A stretch of DNA of 6,825 nucleotides from Perlabentimonas sp964554585 (GTDB taxonomy: Bacteria; Bacteroidota; Bacteroidia; Bacteroidales; Tenuifilaceae), in the NCBI GenBank assembly GCA_964554585.1, contig CAZKPD010000136.1, positions 1 to 6,825 of the forward strand. Direction: 5' to 3'. This document shows positions 1 to 6,429 of the stretch, in pieces. The translations under genes and the position numbers were made by a program. How positions within the stretch are numbered: position 1 is the stretch's first letter; every line of letters begins with the position of its first letter. Below the pieces are notes generated by a model. That model was not told the origin of the DNA. It was given only the letters and a program-made list of their open reading frames with translations, and searched no databases.

Positions 1-763
1 CAGCGGTTTGGATATGGATCATATCGTTCACAGGGTTGGGGTAAACCGATAGGTTGCCCATGGTGTTGTTGTTAATACCCACTTCTATATCCTCATCGGT
101 TAGCTTCCAAGCAAAAGCAGCGAATCCGGGAGCAATGGTTCCAATGCTGGTCCAATTGGTGGCTCCTACACCTGCGGCATTCGAAGGATCGATAAAAACA
201 GGAACAATGGGAGCTGCGGTGGCAGACATACTCCACTGCCATACGTTGATATTGGGCCAGTTGCTAAAACTATTACGGATTACAGCGCATACGGTCATCC
301 AGTAGCTACCCGGTTCAAGGATAATTTGATTACCTCCGTTAGCCTCGGTGAGAGGTATGGAAATTATTTTGTAAAGGGTGGCTCCCGCAGGCCCATTAGG
401 GTCATCCTCAATGGTTACAATTCCCATGGGGATATCACGTATCTCTACCAAGGCTGTACCGGGTTCGTCGGGACGACCGGCCGGAGTTGCAACATCATGG
501 TTGAAGATAAAAATAGAGGCTCCATCAACCTCAGCACCACCGGGTACTTGAATGGCTACTTGACCATAAACCATAATATCACCTAGTGCAACACGTTCTG
601 TAATTGTGAAAAAATCGGCGCTAGCTATCATGGGAGAATCAACCGGATCTGTTGACATAAAAAGTCCGGTTTTGTAAGCGGGTGGACGATTTACAACAAC
701 ATTTTGTGCAATGGTTCCTGCCAAAGGAGCTAACAACAACAGGGTAAATAGAATTCTTTTCAT
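1..763 (-). CDS. Secreted protein with T9SS type A C-terminal sorting domain (3' end outside window)
   Basis: The minus-strand frame from ATG at 763 stays open for 254 codons to the window edge, so the C terminus is missing. Residues 1-19 are a typical Sec signal peptide (MKRILF, then LLLLAPLAGTIA), with cleavage likely just before QNVV. The middle, about residues 20-230, looks beta-rich (GDIMVYGQVAIQVPGG; EPGSYWMTVCAV) and I do not recognise it. Near the edge comes GNLSVYPNPVNDMIHI, with YPNP at about 241-244. This is the opening of the por-type sorting domain that directs export across the outer membrane by the type IX secretion system; such domains usually run 70-80 residues, so roughly 60 residues should lie beyond the window. 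The protein is therefore inferred to be cell-surface or released. It lies downstream of the two-component operon on the same strand, but a hairpin and a possible promoter of its own lie between, so co-regulation is not shown. Confidence 0.88.
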   Translation of the reverse strand, partial: MKRILFTLLLLAPLAGTIAQNVVVNRPPAYKTGLFMSTDPVDSPMIASADFFTITERVALGDIMVYGQVAIQVPGGAEVDGASIFIFNHDVATPAGRPDEPGTALVEIRDIPMGIVTIEDDPNGPAGATLYKIISIPLTEANGGNQIILEPGSYWMTVCAVIRNSFSNWPNINVWQWSMSATAAPIVPVFIDPSNAAGVGATNWTSIGTIAPGFAAFAWKLTDEDIEVGINNNTMGNLSVYPNPVNDMIHIQTA

Positions 764-823
764 AATAGTGTGTTTTTAGTGTTTAGATTAGTTTATTATT
801 GGTTTGTTCTTATTTGTGTAAAG

Positions 824-831
824 CAAATGTA
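824..831 (-). promoter_or_regulatory. Candidate -7 element (TACATTTG) for the T9SS cargo gene
   Basis: Read on the minus strand, TACATTTG matches the Bacteroidota -7 consensus TAnnTTTG exactly and lies about 60 bases before the start codon at 763. No clear TTG/TTTG -33 element lies 19-21 bases upstream (the nearest TTG leaves only 14), so the call rests on the -7 box and position alone. Confidence 0.4.
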
Positions 832-872
832 AAACCTTCACCCGCCAAGAGGGTGTGCTAAAACACTCGATT

Positions 873-893
873 ATTTGCGGGAAAACCGCAAAT
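873..893 (-). terminator. Hairpin after the response-regulator gene, possible terminator
   Basis: ATTTGCGG (873-880) and CCGCAAAT (886-893) form a perfect 8-bp inverted repeat with a 5-base loop, about 70 bases past the stop codon of the response regulator. In the minus direction only a mixed T-rich stretch (GTGTTTTAG) follows rather than a clean U run, so it would be a weak intrinsic terminator. Its place just upstream of the next gene's candidate promoter also allows an operator role. Confidence 0.4.
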
Positions 894-963
894 ATTGCAG
901 CCTTTAGTTTTGATTAAAGAGTAGAAGATAAAATGGGATGGAAAGGGAGTGTTCTCTATGGGG

Positions 964-1623
964 CTAAAGATAGCCTGCTTCCTTAGCATTTTTTAGTAGG
1001 GATTCATCATCCGAGGCATCAAAAATCTCGCGCAGCTTCTTTTTACGGGCTTCCACCGAGCGCAGCGATAAGGGCACATGGTTGGGTAGGTTTTTTGTTT
1101 TAACGCCTAGGGAGAGATGCTCTAAAATTTTTCGGTCATACTCGTCCAGTTCCAGCTCGTTAACAAACCTAGATCGAACTATCCGGTTGATGGTGGGGCT
1201 GTAATACTGGTTCCCGTCAAGAATGGTTTCGAGGCAGCGCAAAATTTCGCGGCTGTTGGTCTCGCCCTTTAGCAGAAAACCCTGCGGATCCACCCTTTTA
1301 ATAATATTGTTTAGCTGTAGTGGTTCTATCACACCGGTAAGAACAATAATATGGGCATTGGGGTAATTTTCTCTAATCCTATGGCCCAGCTCCTCTCCCG
1401 AGGTTATTTTTTGGTCGGATGCAATGGGAAAGTTAAGGTCAAGTAAAACGATGTCGTACTGCTTTGAGGTAAATTTGGCCCATGCCATATCGCAGGTGGT
1501 TGCCGATTCATACTCAAAATGGATATGAGGCGGAGAGATGCTCTCAATAATCCGTTGGTAACCCTCAATGATTATCTGATGATCATCTACAATTAGAATC
1601 GTTATGTTGCGCTGCTCATTCAT
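964..1623 (-). CDS. Response regulator, REC receiver plus LuxR-type HTH (NarL/FixJ family)
   Basis: This 219-residue protein is the normal size for the family. The receiver domain spans about residues 5-135. It shows the acidic pair D13-D14, the likely phosphoacceptor D62 (IVLLDLNFP), the switch threonine T96 (VLTG) and the conserved lysine K119 (LLKG). The C-terminal part (about 155-215) reads like a LuxR helix-turn-helix (DRKILEHLSLGVKTKNL, then LRSVEARKKKLREIF), although the usual 'LTPRE' start and 'IA..L..S..TV' core are diverged. It is expected to be phosphorylated by the kinase encoded immediately upstream and to bind DNA as a dimer in the cytoplasm. The start ATG (1621-1623) overlaps the kinase stop codon (ATGA), which indicates translational coupling and supports both the start and the pairing. 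Target genes are unknown; the T9SS cargo gene next door is one candidate by position only. Confidence 0.93.
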   Translation of the reverse strand: MNEQRNITILIVDDHQIIIEGYQRIIESISPPHIHFEYESATTCDMAWAKFTSKQYDIVLLDLNFPIASDQKITSGEELGHRIRENYPNAHIIVLTGVIEPLQLNNIIKRVDPQGFLLKGETNSREILRCLETILDGNQYYSPTINRIVRSRFVNELELDEYDRKILEHLSLGVKTKNLPNHVPLSLRSVEARKKKLREIFDASDDESLLKNAKEAGYL

Positions 1624-3638
1624 GGGTGTGGAAATTTAAGTATAATCCGGGAGTTAACCTCACCTCCTAGGTTTAGCTGAATGCTAATTACTCCATTCAT
1701 CTCTTTTGCACGGCTTTTCATATTGTTCAGTCCAATACCATTCTTTACCCGTTTACCATCGCTCCATTTGCCATTATCTTCAATACAAAGTTCTATAAAC
1801 TGCTCCACTTTGGTGATATTTATCCATGCTTTTGAGGCTTGGGCGTGCTTGTGAATATTCTGAATGGCCTCCTGAATAATCCGGAACAGATTCACCTTCA
1901 CATCACCGCTCATATTCTCAAATGTAATATTTTTATCTATATGCAGGTCGAATTGGGTGGTATCGGTGTTCTGTTTTTCCACATAATCCCTAACAATTGA
2001 CGTGAAATCGGATAGCCCCGTATTGTCCTTATTCAAATCGTGCGATAGCGATCTAATCTCTTGGCTCACATCCCGCAGCTGGTCAATATACGCATACCGT
2101 TTTTCTTGGGAATCCTCATCGTTAGTAGCGTTAAGCATCTCTAGGTTAAGCTGTAGGCCGAACAGCTTGCCCAGAATCCCATCGTGCAGCTCGCGGGCAA
2201 TCCTTACTTTTTCTATTCTCCGTCCTTCATCATACTTCTGCTGCTGTTTCATCACCAATTTGTAAATCTGCTGATCGGCCTCATTTTTTTCTTGGATAAG
2301 CATCAGCTCTTTGTTGCGGCTTCGCTCTCGGAAGATGATAAAAAGTAGGATTAGGGAAATGACTATTCCGGAGCCAATTGCCCATACCCATGTTAACCGA
2401 TTACTCAATCGCTTCGATTTTTCAATATACACATCGGTCTCGTAACGGATGGCTGCAAATCGGTTTTGGGTTAAGCGTTCGCGCTGCTGTAGGCTGTCAT
2501 TCAAAGTAATGTATGCCAATGCGTGTTGGGCAGCATTAGCCCTATCAACCTGAATTAAATTGGTCAGTGTGTGCAAAAGAGCTCGATTATCTTGTTGTTT
2601 CAACGCTGTATTATGAGCTTGCAGTGTATGATTTAATGCTCCAAGGGTATCATTGGCAAACAGACAAAGGGTTGCAAGGTTGATGTGTACAAGCGTAATG
2701 CCATTCTGATGATTGTTCTCTAGGGCAGTGGCCATTGCCTCATTAAGATAGCGTCGTACTCTTATGGTATCTCCCAAGGTCATTTCATTTTGTGCCAGAT
2801 TTGTGAGAATAACCACGTAAAGTTGCGGGTCTGCGCTTTTTAGATTAGGCGTTTGTTCCAAAGCCTTATTAAATAGAGTTTGTGCTTTACTATACTTTTT
2901 TAGAATACTATAAATAGTGCCCATATTGTTCCACAGCAGTACCGATTGGGATGTGGGAACCTTCTCGTTGAGTAACTGTTCGGCCCTCTCAAAAAACGAT
3001 AACGATTTTTCAAAGTCTTGTAGTTCCTTTAAGGAAACCCCAATGTTGTTATATGCCCTGTAAAGTTGGAAGTTATCCCGATCATGTGCCTCCAGTAGTT
3101 CAATGGCTCTGTAGGCAGATGCCTCGCTACCCAAATAGTCTTTTATATGGTGCTGAATAGTGCTAACATTGATTAGTAGACGAGCGGCATTTCCATAGTC
3201 CGCCATTGCCATATTGATTTTATATGCCTCATTAAAATACAAATAAGCACTATCTATATGCGCAGTTTTTGAATAATAAAAATGTGCTAAATCCCAACTA
3301 CTTCGAGCCAAGTGAGTAGAATCGTTCATTCGCTTCGAAAGTGTTCTTACCCTTTTGTTATACACCTTAAATTCAGTAGTATCATTTAGTTTAAGGTACT
3401 GCTTATAAATTTTTATCAGATTATCAAGTTTAACACTGTCGTTGGGCATGCCATTCACCATTTCCAAAAGATTACCGAGCAGCTCCTGCTTTTCTTCGGT
3501 GGGGGTAGTCTTATCATTCAGCCGATCGAAAAGGGCCTTTGTTTCAGGAACAATGGGAGGCTGTTTAGCCTCCTGCGTTGAGCAGGAGAGCAGTCCGCAG
3601 AGGAGTAGCAGAATGATAGTAAACGAACGGAATCTCAT
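1620..3638 (-). CDS. TPR-containing sensor histidine kinase (HisKA_3 / HATPase_c), lipoprotein-like N terminus
   Basis: The 672-residue protein begins with a hydrophobic signal ending LLSC (Cys19), which fits a lipobox. Residues about 100-390 hold tetratricopeptide-like helical pairs (for example AYNNIGVSLKELQDFEKSLSFFERAE near 195-220), and a transmembrane helix lies at about 414-436. The sensor part is thus predicted to sit in the periplasm. After a short coiled linker comes the dimerisation/phosphotransfer motif RIARELHDGILGKL, with the phosphorylated histidine at H485. The ATP-binding domain shows N594 (EAIQNIHKHA), D621 in IEDNG, and NGIGLNNM (633-640). This is the NarL-type kinase layout common in Bacteroidota. 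It overlaps the response regulator by 4 bases and is its presumed partner. The signal sensed is unknown. An odd point is a lipobox and an internal membrane helix in one protein: if the lipid is attached, the sensor domain is tethered at both ends. Confidence 0.93.
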   Translation of the reverse strand: MRFRSFTIILLLLCGLLSCSTQEAKQPPIVPETKALFDRLNDKTTPTEEKQELLGNLLEMVNGMPNDSVKLDNLIKIYKQYLKLNDTTEFKVYNKRVRTLSKRMNDSTHLARSSWDLAHFYYSKTAHIDSAYLYFNEAYKINMAMADYGNAARLLINVSTIQHHIKDYLGSEASAYRAIELLEAHDRDNFQLYRAYNNIGVSLKELQDFEKSLSFFERAEQLLNEKVPTSQSVLLWNNMGTIYSILKKYSKAQTLFNKALEQTPNLKSADPQLYVVILTNLAQNEMTLGDTIRVRRYLNEAMATALENNHQNGITLVHINLATLCLFANDTLGALNHTLQAHNTALKQQDNRALLHTLTNLIQVDRANAAQHALAYITLNDSLQQRERLTQNRFAAIRYETDVYIEKSKRLSNRLTWVWAIGSGIVISLILLFIIFRERSRNKELMLIQEKNEADQQIYKLVMKQQQKYDEGRRIEKVRIARELHDGILGKLFGLQLNLEMLNATNDEDSQEKRYAYIDQLRDVSQEIRSLSHDLNKDNTGLSDFTSIVRDYVEKQNTDTTQFDLHIDKNITFENMSGDVKVNLFRIIQEAIQNIHKHAQASKAWINITKVEQFIELCIEDNGKWSDGKRVKNGIGLNNMKSRAKEMNGVISIQLNLGGEVNSRIILKFPHP

Positions 3639-3688
3639 GGTTGACTGTACATTTTTATTCAGCGGTAATCTGCTTGCACCATACCTGT

Positions 3689-3696
3689 CAAAGATA
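3689..3696 (-). promoter_or_regulatory. Candidate -7 element (TATCTTTG) for the kinase-regulator operon
   Basis: On the minus strand TATCTTTG matches TAnnTTTG exactly, about 50 bases ahead of the kinase start at 3638. The only TTTG upstream is 12 bases away rather than 19-21, so the -33 element is unconvincing. The call rests on the exact -7 box and its location in the divergent intergenic region. Confidence 0.42.
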
Positions 3697-3842
3697 GATG
3701 TATTTAGCCAAATTGTATCGATTTGCTATTCTCTCTTTCGGCTTTTATCATATCCCTTGGCTAAATAGGCGTGTTGGCTGCGTTATTCGAACATAATTAA
3801 AGGCTAAATTTCTTTAACCTTTTGATTCCCAATTCGTATAAT

Positions 3843-4181
3843 ATGCAAAAAATAGCCATTATGATAGGTGATAATTTTGATCTGGACGGGTTTTTAAAGG
3901 AGCTAGAAGAGCTTCCCTACGATGAAAATTCCGATTTTGATGTTAAAAGAATAGGGGATAGGGTTGTGCTGTTGGATATTGCTTTTGCATCCAGATTAAA
4001 TAGAGAGAGTTTAACCAATGAAGATGTTGCTGATGTTAAATACTTTGTGGTTATAGACGAATGTCAGACCTATAAGCTTGCCGCAAAAGGCAGAGTTAGC
4101 AATTTGGATATTGTAATAGCCAATCCCACCACTAAAGAAATATACCGAACTACTTCCTATAAGGTTAGGCTATTTAGCTAG
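3843..4181 (+). CDS. Hypothetical protein, 112 residues, family not recognised
   Basis: The open frame extends upstream to a TTG at 3822, but the ATG at 3843 (MQKIAIMIGDNFDLDGF) is the more likely start; no strong Shine-Dalgarno sequence is present for either, as is usual in Bacteroidota. The product has no signal peptide or membrane segment and looks like a small cytoplasmic alpha/beta protein: a short strand (KIAIMIG), an acidic helix (LDGFLKELEELPYDEN), then strands RVVLLDIAFA, KYFVVIDECQTYKLA, LDIVIANPT and a final strand ending KVRLFS. It has a single cysteine. Codon use matches its neighbours. It is divergent from the kinase operon and 125 bases ahead of the coiled-coil gene, which has its own promoter, so no operon is implied. 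I cannot assign a function. Confidence 0.72.
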   Translation: MQKIAIMIGDNFDLDGFLKELEELPYDENSDFDVKRIGDRVVLLDIAFASRLNRESLTNEDVADVKYFVVIDECQTYKLAAKGRVSNLDIVIANPTTKEIYRTTSYKVRLFS

Positions 4182-4248
4182 CATTTGTACCCAATATTAG
4201 GGTCATTTTTCTTTATGCACCACTTTTAAACGTTGTTTGTATCACATA

Positions 4249-4279
4249 TTGACAAATAGATATATATGCATTATGTTTG
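4249..4279 (+). promoter_or_regulatory. Bacteroidota-type promoter for the coiled-coil protein gene
   Basis: TTG at 4249-4251, a 20-base spacer and TATGTTTG at 4272-4279 match the -33/-7 consensus of the main Bacteroidota sigma factor (TTTG, 19-21 nt, TAnnTTTG). Transcription should begin near 4286, leaving an untranslated leader of about 20 bases before the ATG at 4307. Confidence 0.7.
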
Positions 4280-4306
4280 TGCTGTTAAACCTTAATAAAA
4301 CGGCTT

Positions 4307-5560
4307 ATGAATACTAAAAACAGCTTATTGGTCATCATTTTGATACTGGGAATGCTAGTAACGCCCTGCGTTAACAGCCATGCTGCTGCTAAACAGCAGC
4401 AATCGTATCAAGACGAAATTCCTGTATCCATCACAGTTTCGGTGGATTACCTTGGCGAACCTGTGCAAGGGGCGTCTGTTTTGATTACCTTGAATAGTGT
4501 TACTTTGTTCGAAGCAGTAACCAATGCTCATGGAGAGGCTTTTTTAAGGCTAGAAAAATATAGCTCCGAGACCATTAACTTACTTGTAAAAAAAGAGGGA
4601 TACCAAACCCAAATTCTCTCTCAGCTAATACTAAAAGATGGACGCAGCTATAAATTTTCGCTGGTAAAAGGAGAGGGAGTGGTAACCACCGAAGTGGGGA
4701 CCGAAATTGCTAAAATAGCCGAGGCAAGCGCAGCAAGAATTGAAAAGTATGAGCAGAAGGAAGTGAAGGCTCAAGAGCAAATTGAAAAGGCAGAATACGC
4801 TGCAGAAAAATCGCAGCAAGCTGCCGAGCGAGCCATAGAGATGCAGGAAAAAGAAATTCAAAAGCAGCAAACCGCACAAGAGGATGAGGCTAAAAGCATG
4901 GCTGCCGCAGACGAAGCCCGTCAAAAGGCTGCCGAGCTGGAAGAGCAAATCGTAGATCCGGCCGAGGCTGCAAGGGTTAGGGCAGAGCAAGCTCAGCAAC
5001 GAGAGGAGCATCTTAAGGATTTAGAGCATCAGAAAGCGGCCGAGGAGGCAGCCAAAGCGCAGGCCACTGCTCAAAAGCAGGCAGAGAAAGATGCCAAAGC
5101 CGCCGAAAAAGAGGCTAAAGCCAAGGCCAAAGAGCAAGAGACCATAGCAAAGGATAAAGCCAAAGCCGAGAAAGAGGCCGCAAAAAGGGCCAAGGAAGTG
5201 GCTAAGCAAGAGAAACAGAAAGCCCAGGAGGAAAAAGCCGCTGCCGAAAAATTAGCCAAAGAGCGGAAAGAGGCAGAAAAAGCCGCTAGAATTGCCGCCA
5301 AAGAGGCAAAGATTGAGCAAAAATACACCTCAAGCCTAGGGAAGCTGGTTGATAAGCAAAAAAAGATAAACCAGAAACGGGCCAAGCTGGACAAATCGCA
5401 GGTTAAGCTGGACAAGCAGATTGGATTAGGGAAAATTGATGCAGAGAAAGCTCGTGCCCAGCAGGATAAGATCACCTTAACACACCAACAGCTGGACGAA
5501 GAAACGGTGATTATTAATGATAAGATCGCCAAGCTAAAGCAGAAGTATAAGAAAAGATAA
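4307..5560 (+). CDS. Exported protein with Ig-like (carboxypeptidase-regulatory-like) domain and long Ala/Lys/Glu coiled coil
   Basis: The 417-residue product starts with a Sec signal (residues about 1-27, NSLLVIILILGMLVTP to NSHAA). Residues about 38-120 resemble a beta-sandwich of the carboxypeptidase regulatory or PEGA-like kind: VSVDYLGEPVQGASVLITL, then TNAHGEAFLRL, VKKEGYQTQIL and RSYKFSLVKG. From about 132 to the C terminus it is almost purely helical, rich in Ala, Lys, Glu and Gln (runs such as EAKAKAKEQETIAKDKAKAE), like the periplasmic rod of TolA but without a TolA N- or C-terminal domain. The last 80 residues are more basic and end KLKQKYKKR. The likely place is the periplasm or cell envelope, with a structural or spacer role, which is inference. 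It has its own promoter at 4249-4279. A cysteine at 21 is not in a good lipobox. The repetitive purine-rich coding strand creates long antisense frames that should be ignored. Confidence 0.85.
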   Translation: MNTKNSLLVIILILGMLVTPCVNSHAAAKQQQSYQDEIPVSITVSVDYLGEPVQGASVLITLNSVTLFEAVTNAHGEAFLRLEKYSSETINLLVKKEGYQTQILSQLILKDGRSYKFSLVKGEGVVTTEVGTEIAKIAEASAARIEKYEQKEVKAQEQIEKAEYAAEKSQQAAERAIEMQEKEIQKQQTAQEDEAKSMAAADEARQKAAELEEQIVDPAEAARVRAEQAQQREEHLKDLEHQKAAEEAAKAQATAQKQAEKDAKAAEKEAKAKAKEQETIAKDKAKAEKEAAKRAKEVAKQEKQKAQEEKAAAEKLAKERKEAEKAARIAAKEAKIEQKYTSSLGKLVDKQKKINQKRAKLDKSQVKLDKQIGLGKIDAEKARAQQDKITLTHQQLDEETVIINDKIAKLKQKYKKR

Positions 5561-5566
5561 TTGAAC

Positions 5567-5590
5567 AGGGGAGCCAGTTTCTCTTTTTTT
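5567..5590 (+). terminator. Weak intrinsic terminator after the coiled-coil gene
   Basis: AGGGGAG (5567-5573) can pair with TTTCTCT (5578-5584) across a 4-base loop, using three G-U pairs, and the T run continues to 5590. It starts seven bases after the stop codon at 5558-5560. The location and T tract are convincing; the stem is weak. Confidence 0.45.
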
Positions 5591-5682
5591 ATTAGATTAA
5601 GGTTTTTTAGAGTATCTGAGCAAAGGCGTCATTAGCTAGTGCGAGTTAAACTCAATTTTTGATTATAAATATGGCAGTTTAG

Positions 5683-5712
5683 TTGTTTTATTTCGAAAGG
5701 GTTGTATGTTTG
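5683..5712 (+). promoter_or_regulatory. Strong Bacteroidota-type promoter driving a small RNA
   Basis: TTG (5683-5685), exactly 19 bases, then TATGTTTG (5705-5712) fit the -33/-7 consensus fully. No open reading frame follows; a 15-bp hairpin with a T tract begins 13 bases downstream, so the transcript should be a short non-coding RNA. Confidence 0.65.
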
Positions 5713-5717
5713 TCAAG

Positions 5718-5790
5718 TTCTTTTGAAGGTCCTATGGGAGATACCCAGGTTGTCCTGCAAGTTTATCCCATGGGGTCTTCTTTTTTATTA
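5718..5790 (+). ncRNA. Candidate small structured RNA of about 70 nt (plus strand)
   Basis: The predicted transcript starts near 5718, set by the promoter at 5683-5712. Nearly all of it folds into one rod. GAAGGTCCTATGGGA (5725-5739) pairs with TCCCATGGGGTCTTC (5766-5780) over 15 positions including G-U pairs, and is followed at once by TTTTTTATT, a good terminator. The apical part holds a second small hairpin, CAGG-TTGT-CCTG (5746-5757). I do not recognise the family. There is no start codon with a usable frame inside it. It may act by base pairing or protein binding; its position at the edge of a CRISPR/tracrRNA region may be accidental. The alternative is that the whole structure is only a terminator for read-through transcription, but a full promoter right before it argues for a stand-alone RNA. 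Confidence 0.55.
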
Positions 5791-5838
5791 GATGTTCTGT
5801 TTTTACTGATTATTCGGATATTTATTTAAAAAAAGTTC

Positions 5839-5846
5839 TATATTTG
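5839..5846 (+). promoter_or_regulatory. Candidate -7 element (TATATTTG) for the second plus-strand RNA
   Basis: TATATTTG fits TAnnTTTG exactly. The upstream stretch is very A/T-rich but lacks a TTG at 19-21 bases, so the promoter would be weak or need a factor. Confidence 0.4.
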
Positions 5847-5851
5847 GGAAC

Positions 5852-5925
5852 TACTGGCGGGGCGTGGAAGCGTCCCTCCCCCAGAATGGGCAAGTGTATG
5901 GTTACATTTGCCCATTTTTATTTTT
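5852..5925 (+). ncRNA. Candidate small structured RNA with strong terminator (plus strand)
   Basis: Two stable hairpins follow the -7 box at 5839-5846. The first is GC-rich: CTGG (5854-5857) with CCAG (5881-5884), and GGGGCG (5859-5864) with CGTCCC (5871-5876), closing a loop TGGAAG. The second is a 13-bp stem, 5886-5898 with 5903-5915, only one pair being G-U, followed by TTTTTATTTTT: an excellent intrinsic terminator. The G/C-rich first hairpin stands out against the A/T-rich surroundings, which usually marks a selected RNA. The family is not recognised, and no reading frame is present. It could alternatively be the structured 3' end of a longer transcript beginning at 5718, although that RNA appears to have its own terminator. 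Confidence 0.5.
5886..5925 (+). terminator. Strong intrinsic terminator
   Basis: A 13-bp stem (5886-5898 / 5903-5915) with loop TGGT is followed by TTTTTATTTTT on the plus strand. It ends the small RNA at about 5852-5925 and separates it from the minus-strand RNAs that converge from the right. Confidence 0.75.
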
Positions 5926-6042
5926 CAGCGGAAGTTTTCCTACCAATCCCTCATTTTTATATTAAGCCTTTGCCTTTATAGTTTACCACAATCATTTGGA
6001 GGGATGTATAATTAATAGTTTATCTTGTAGATAGGGGAAGTT

Positions 6043-6130
6043 TCTATAAAAAGAAAACGGCTTTTCCGTCGCCTTCCTTCGTCGGCTTTCGCCACAGGAT
6101 AACTTGAAAAACCGTTGTCTTATATGTTGC
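6043..6130 (-). ncRNA. Second tracrRNA-like RNA, paralogue with altered anti-repeat
   Basis: The block 6043-6121 is about 80-85% identical to 6430-6506, which I read as the tracrRNA of the adjacent CRISPR array. Read on the minus strand it has, in order: a 3' anti-repeat remnant AAGACAAC, a segment CGGTTTTTCAAGTTATCC, a hairpin TCCT...GGC-GAAA-GCC...AGGA (6075-6099), then ACGGAAAAGCCGT and a T-rich tail ending TTTTTATAG. Differences between the copies in the hairpin keep the pairing (GGC/GCC here, GC/GC there, both with a GAAA loop), which supports a structured RNA over a DNA repeat. ACAAC would pair with the GTTGT start of the CRISPR repeat, but upstream of it ATAT replaces CAAA and the TTGTAG part is absent, so it would pair poorly with the repeat seen here. 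It may serve another array, be decaying, or regulate. A -7-like box TATAATTG (6130-6137 on the minus strand) sits at the same distance as in the other copy. Confidence 0.5.
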
Positions 6131-6194
6131 AATTATACAAATATTTTCTTTCAAAATGCCATAAATGCATCAGTAAGGGAATATATTGAAAAGG

Positions 6195-6270
6195 TCTATA
6201 AAAAACAGTAGGGAATCGTAAGATTCCCCCTGCAAGCGCACGCGCCGTAGCGCAGCTAAGTATTTCTACC
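6195..6270 (-). ncRNA. Candidate small structured RNA (minus strand) between the two tracrRNA-like copies
   Basis: A promoter at 6276-6305 predicts a start near 6270. The RNA then reads GGTAGAAATACTTAGC and forms a very stable hairpin GCGC-TACG-GCGC (6242-6253, a C(UACG)G loop of the UUCG class). It ends in the terminator GGGAATC-TTAC-GATTCCC (6211-6228), whose stem is extended by CAG/CTG and leads straight into TTTTTT (6205-6200). The tail TTTTTTATAGA is shared with the two tracrRNA-like RNAs, but the body is not related to them and no anti-repeat is visible. The frame 6120-6305 on this strand is not credible as a gene. Function unknown; the position inside the CRISPR-associated RNA cluster makes a role in that system possible but unproven. 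Confidence 0.55.
6198..6232 (-). terminator. Intrinsic terminator of the minus-strand small RNA
   Basis: A 7-bp perfect stem (6211-6217 with 6222-6228, loop of 4) is prolonged after a small internal loop by CAG (6206-6208) with CTG (6230-6232), and a run of six U follows directly on the minus strand. Confidence 0.65.
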
Positions 6271-6275
6271 TGAGG

Positions 6276-6305
6276 TAAAGGTACAACCCTTTTTTTAATT
6301 TTCAA
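6276..6305 (-). promoter_or_regulatory. Bacteroidota-type promoter for the minus-strand small RNA
   Basis: On the minus strand TTG (6305-6303) is followed by exactly 19 bases and TACCTTTA (6283-6276), seven of eight fixed or free positions fitting TAnnTTTG. Transcription would start near 6270 and meet a terminator about 70 bases later. Confidence 0.6.
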
Positions 6306-6429
6306 TAAGCATGGGTAAAATGATATTTATTCTCAAAATACCCTATGGTTCTCAGCATATTCCTCTAGGAACAGGGAGGTAAGAGGTTTATATAACCATT
6401 AGTGATATAATTTTTGATCACTAGCGGAT
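6306..6429. other. Intergenic stretch with inverted repeats, no gene seen
   Basis: This stretch between two RNA genes has no plausible reading frame. It contains CCCT/AGGG (6341-6344 and 6373-6376) stacked with GTTCT/GGAAC (6348-6352 and 6368-6372), which may be a folded transcript. It also holds a 7-bp inverted repeat TAGTGAT...ATCACTA (6400-6423) with a 10-base A/T loop, just past the end of the tracrRNA. The latter could be a protein-binding site or a transcription end; the evidence is weak. Confidence 0.3.

Noticed and set aside
54..586. Plus-strand reading frames at the left edge
   Set aside because: They lie opposite the T9SS cargo gene, whose minus-strand frame has a signal peptide and a sorting motif; the plus-strand products have no sensible domain.
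2002..2265. Plus-strand frame inside the kinase gene
   Set aside because: Ser/Leu-rich shadow opposite conserved kinase motifs.
3442..3768. Plus-strand frame across the kinase N terminus
   Set aside because: It overlaps the kinase signal peptide and promoter region and shows no family features.
4631..5532. Three minus-strand frames rich in Leu, Phe, Ser and Gly
   Set aside because: They are the antisense of the Ala/Lys/Glu coiled coil, a well-known source of spurious hydrophobic frames.
6120..6305. 61-codon minus-strand frame
   Set aside because: It overlaps a promoter, a hairpin-rich small RNA and the tracrRNA-like copy; composition is not protein-like.
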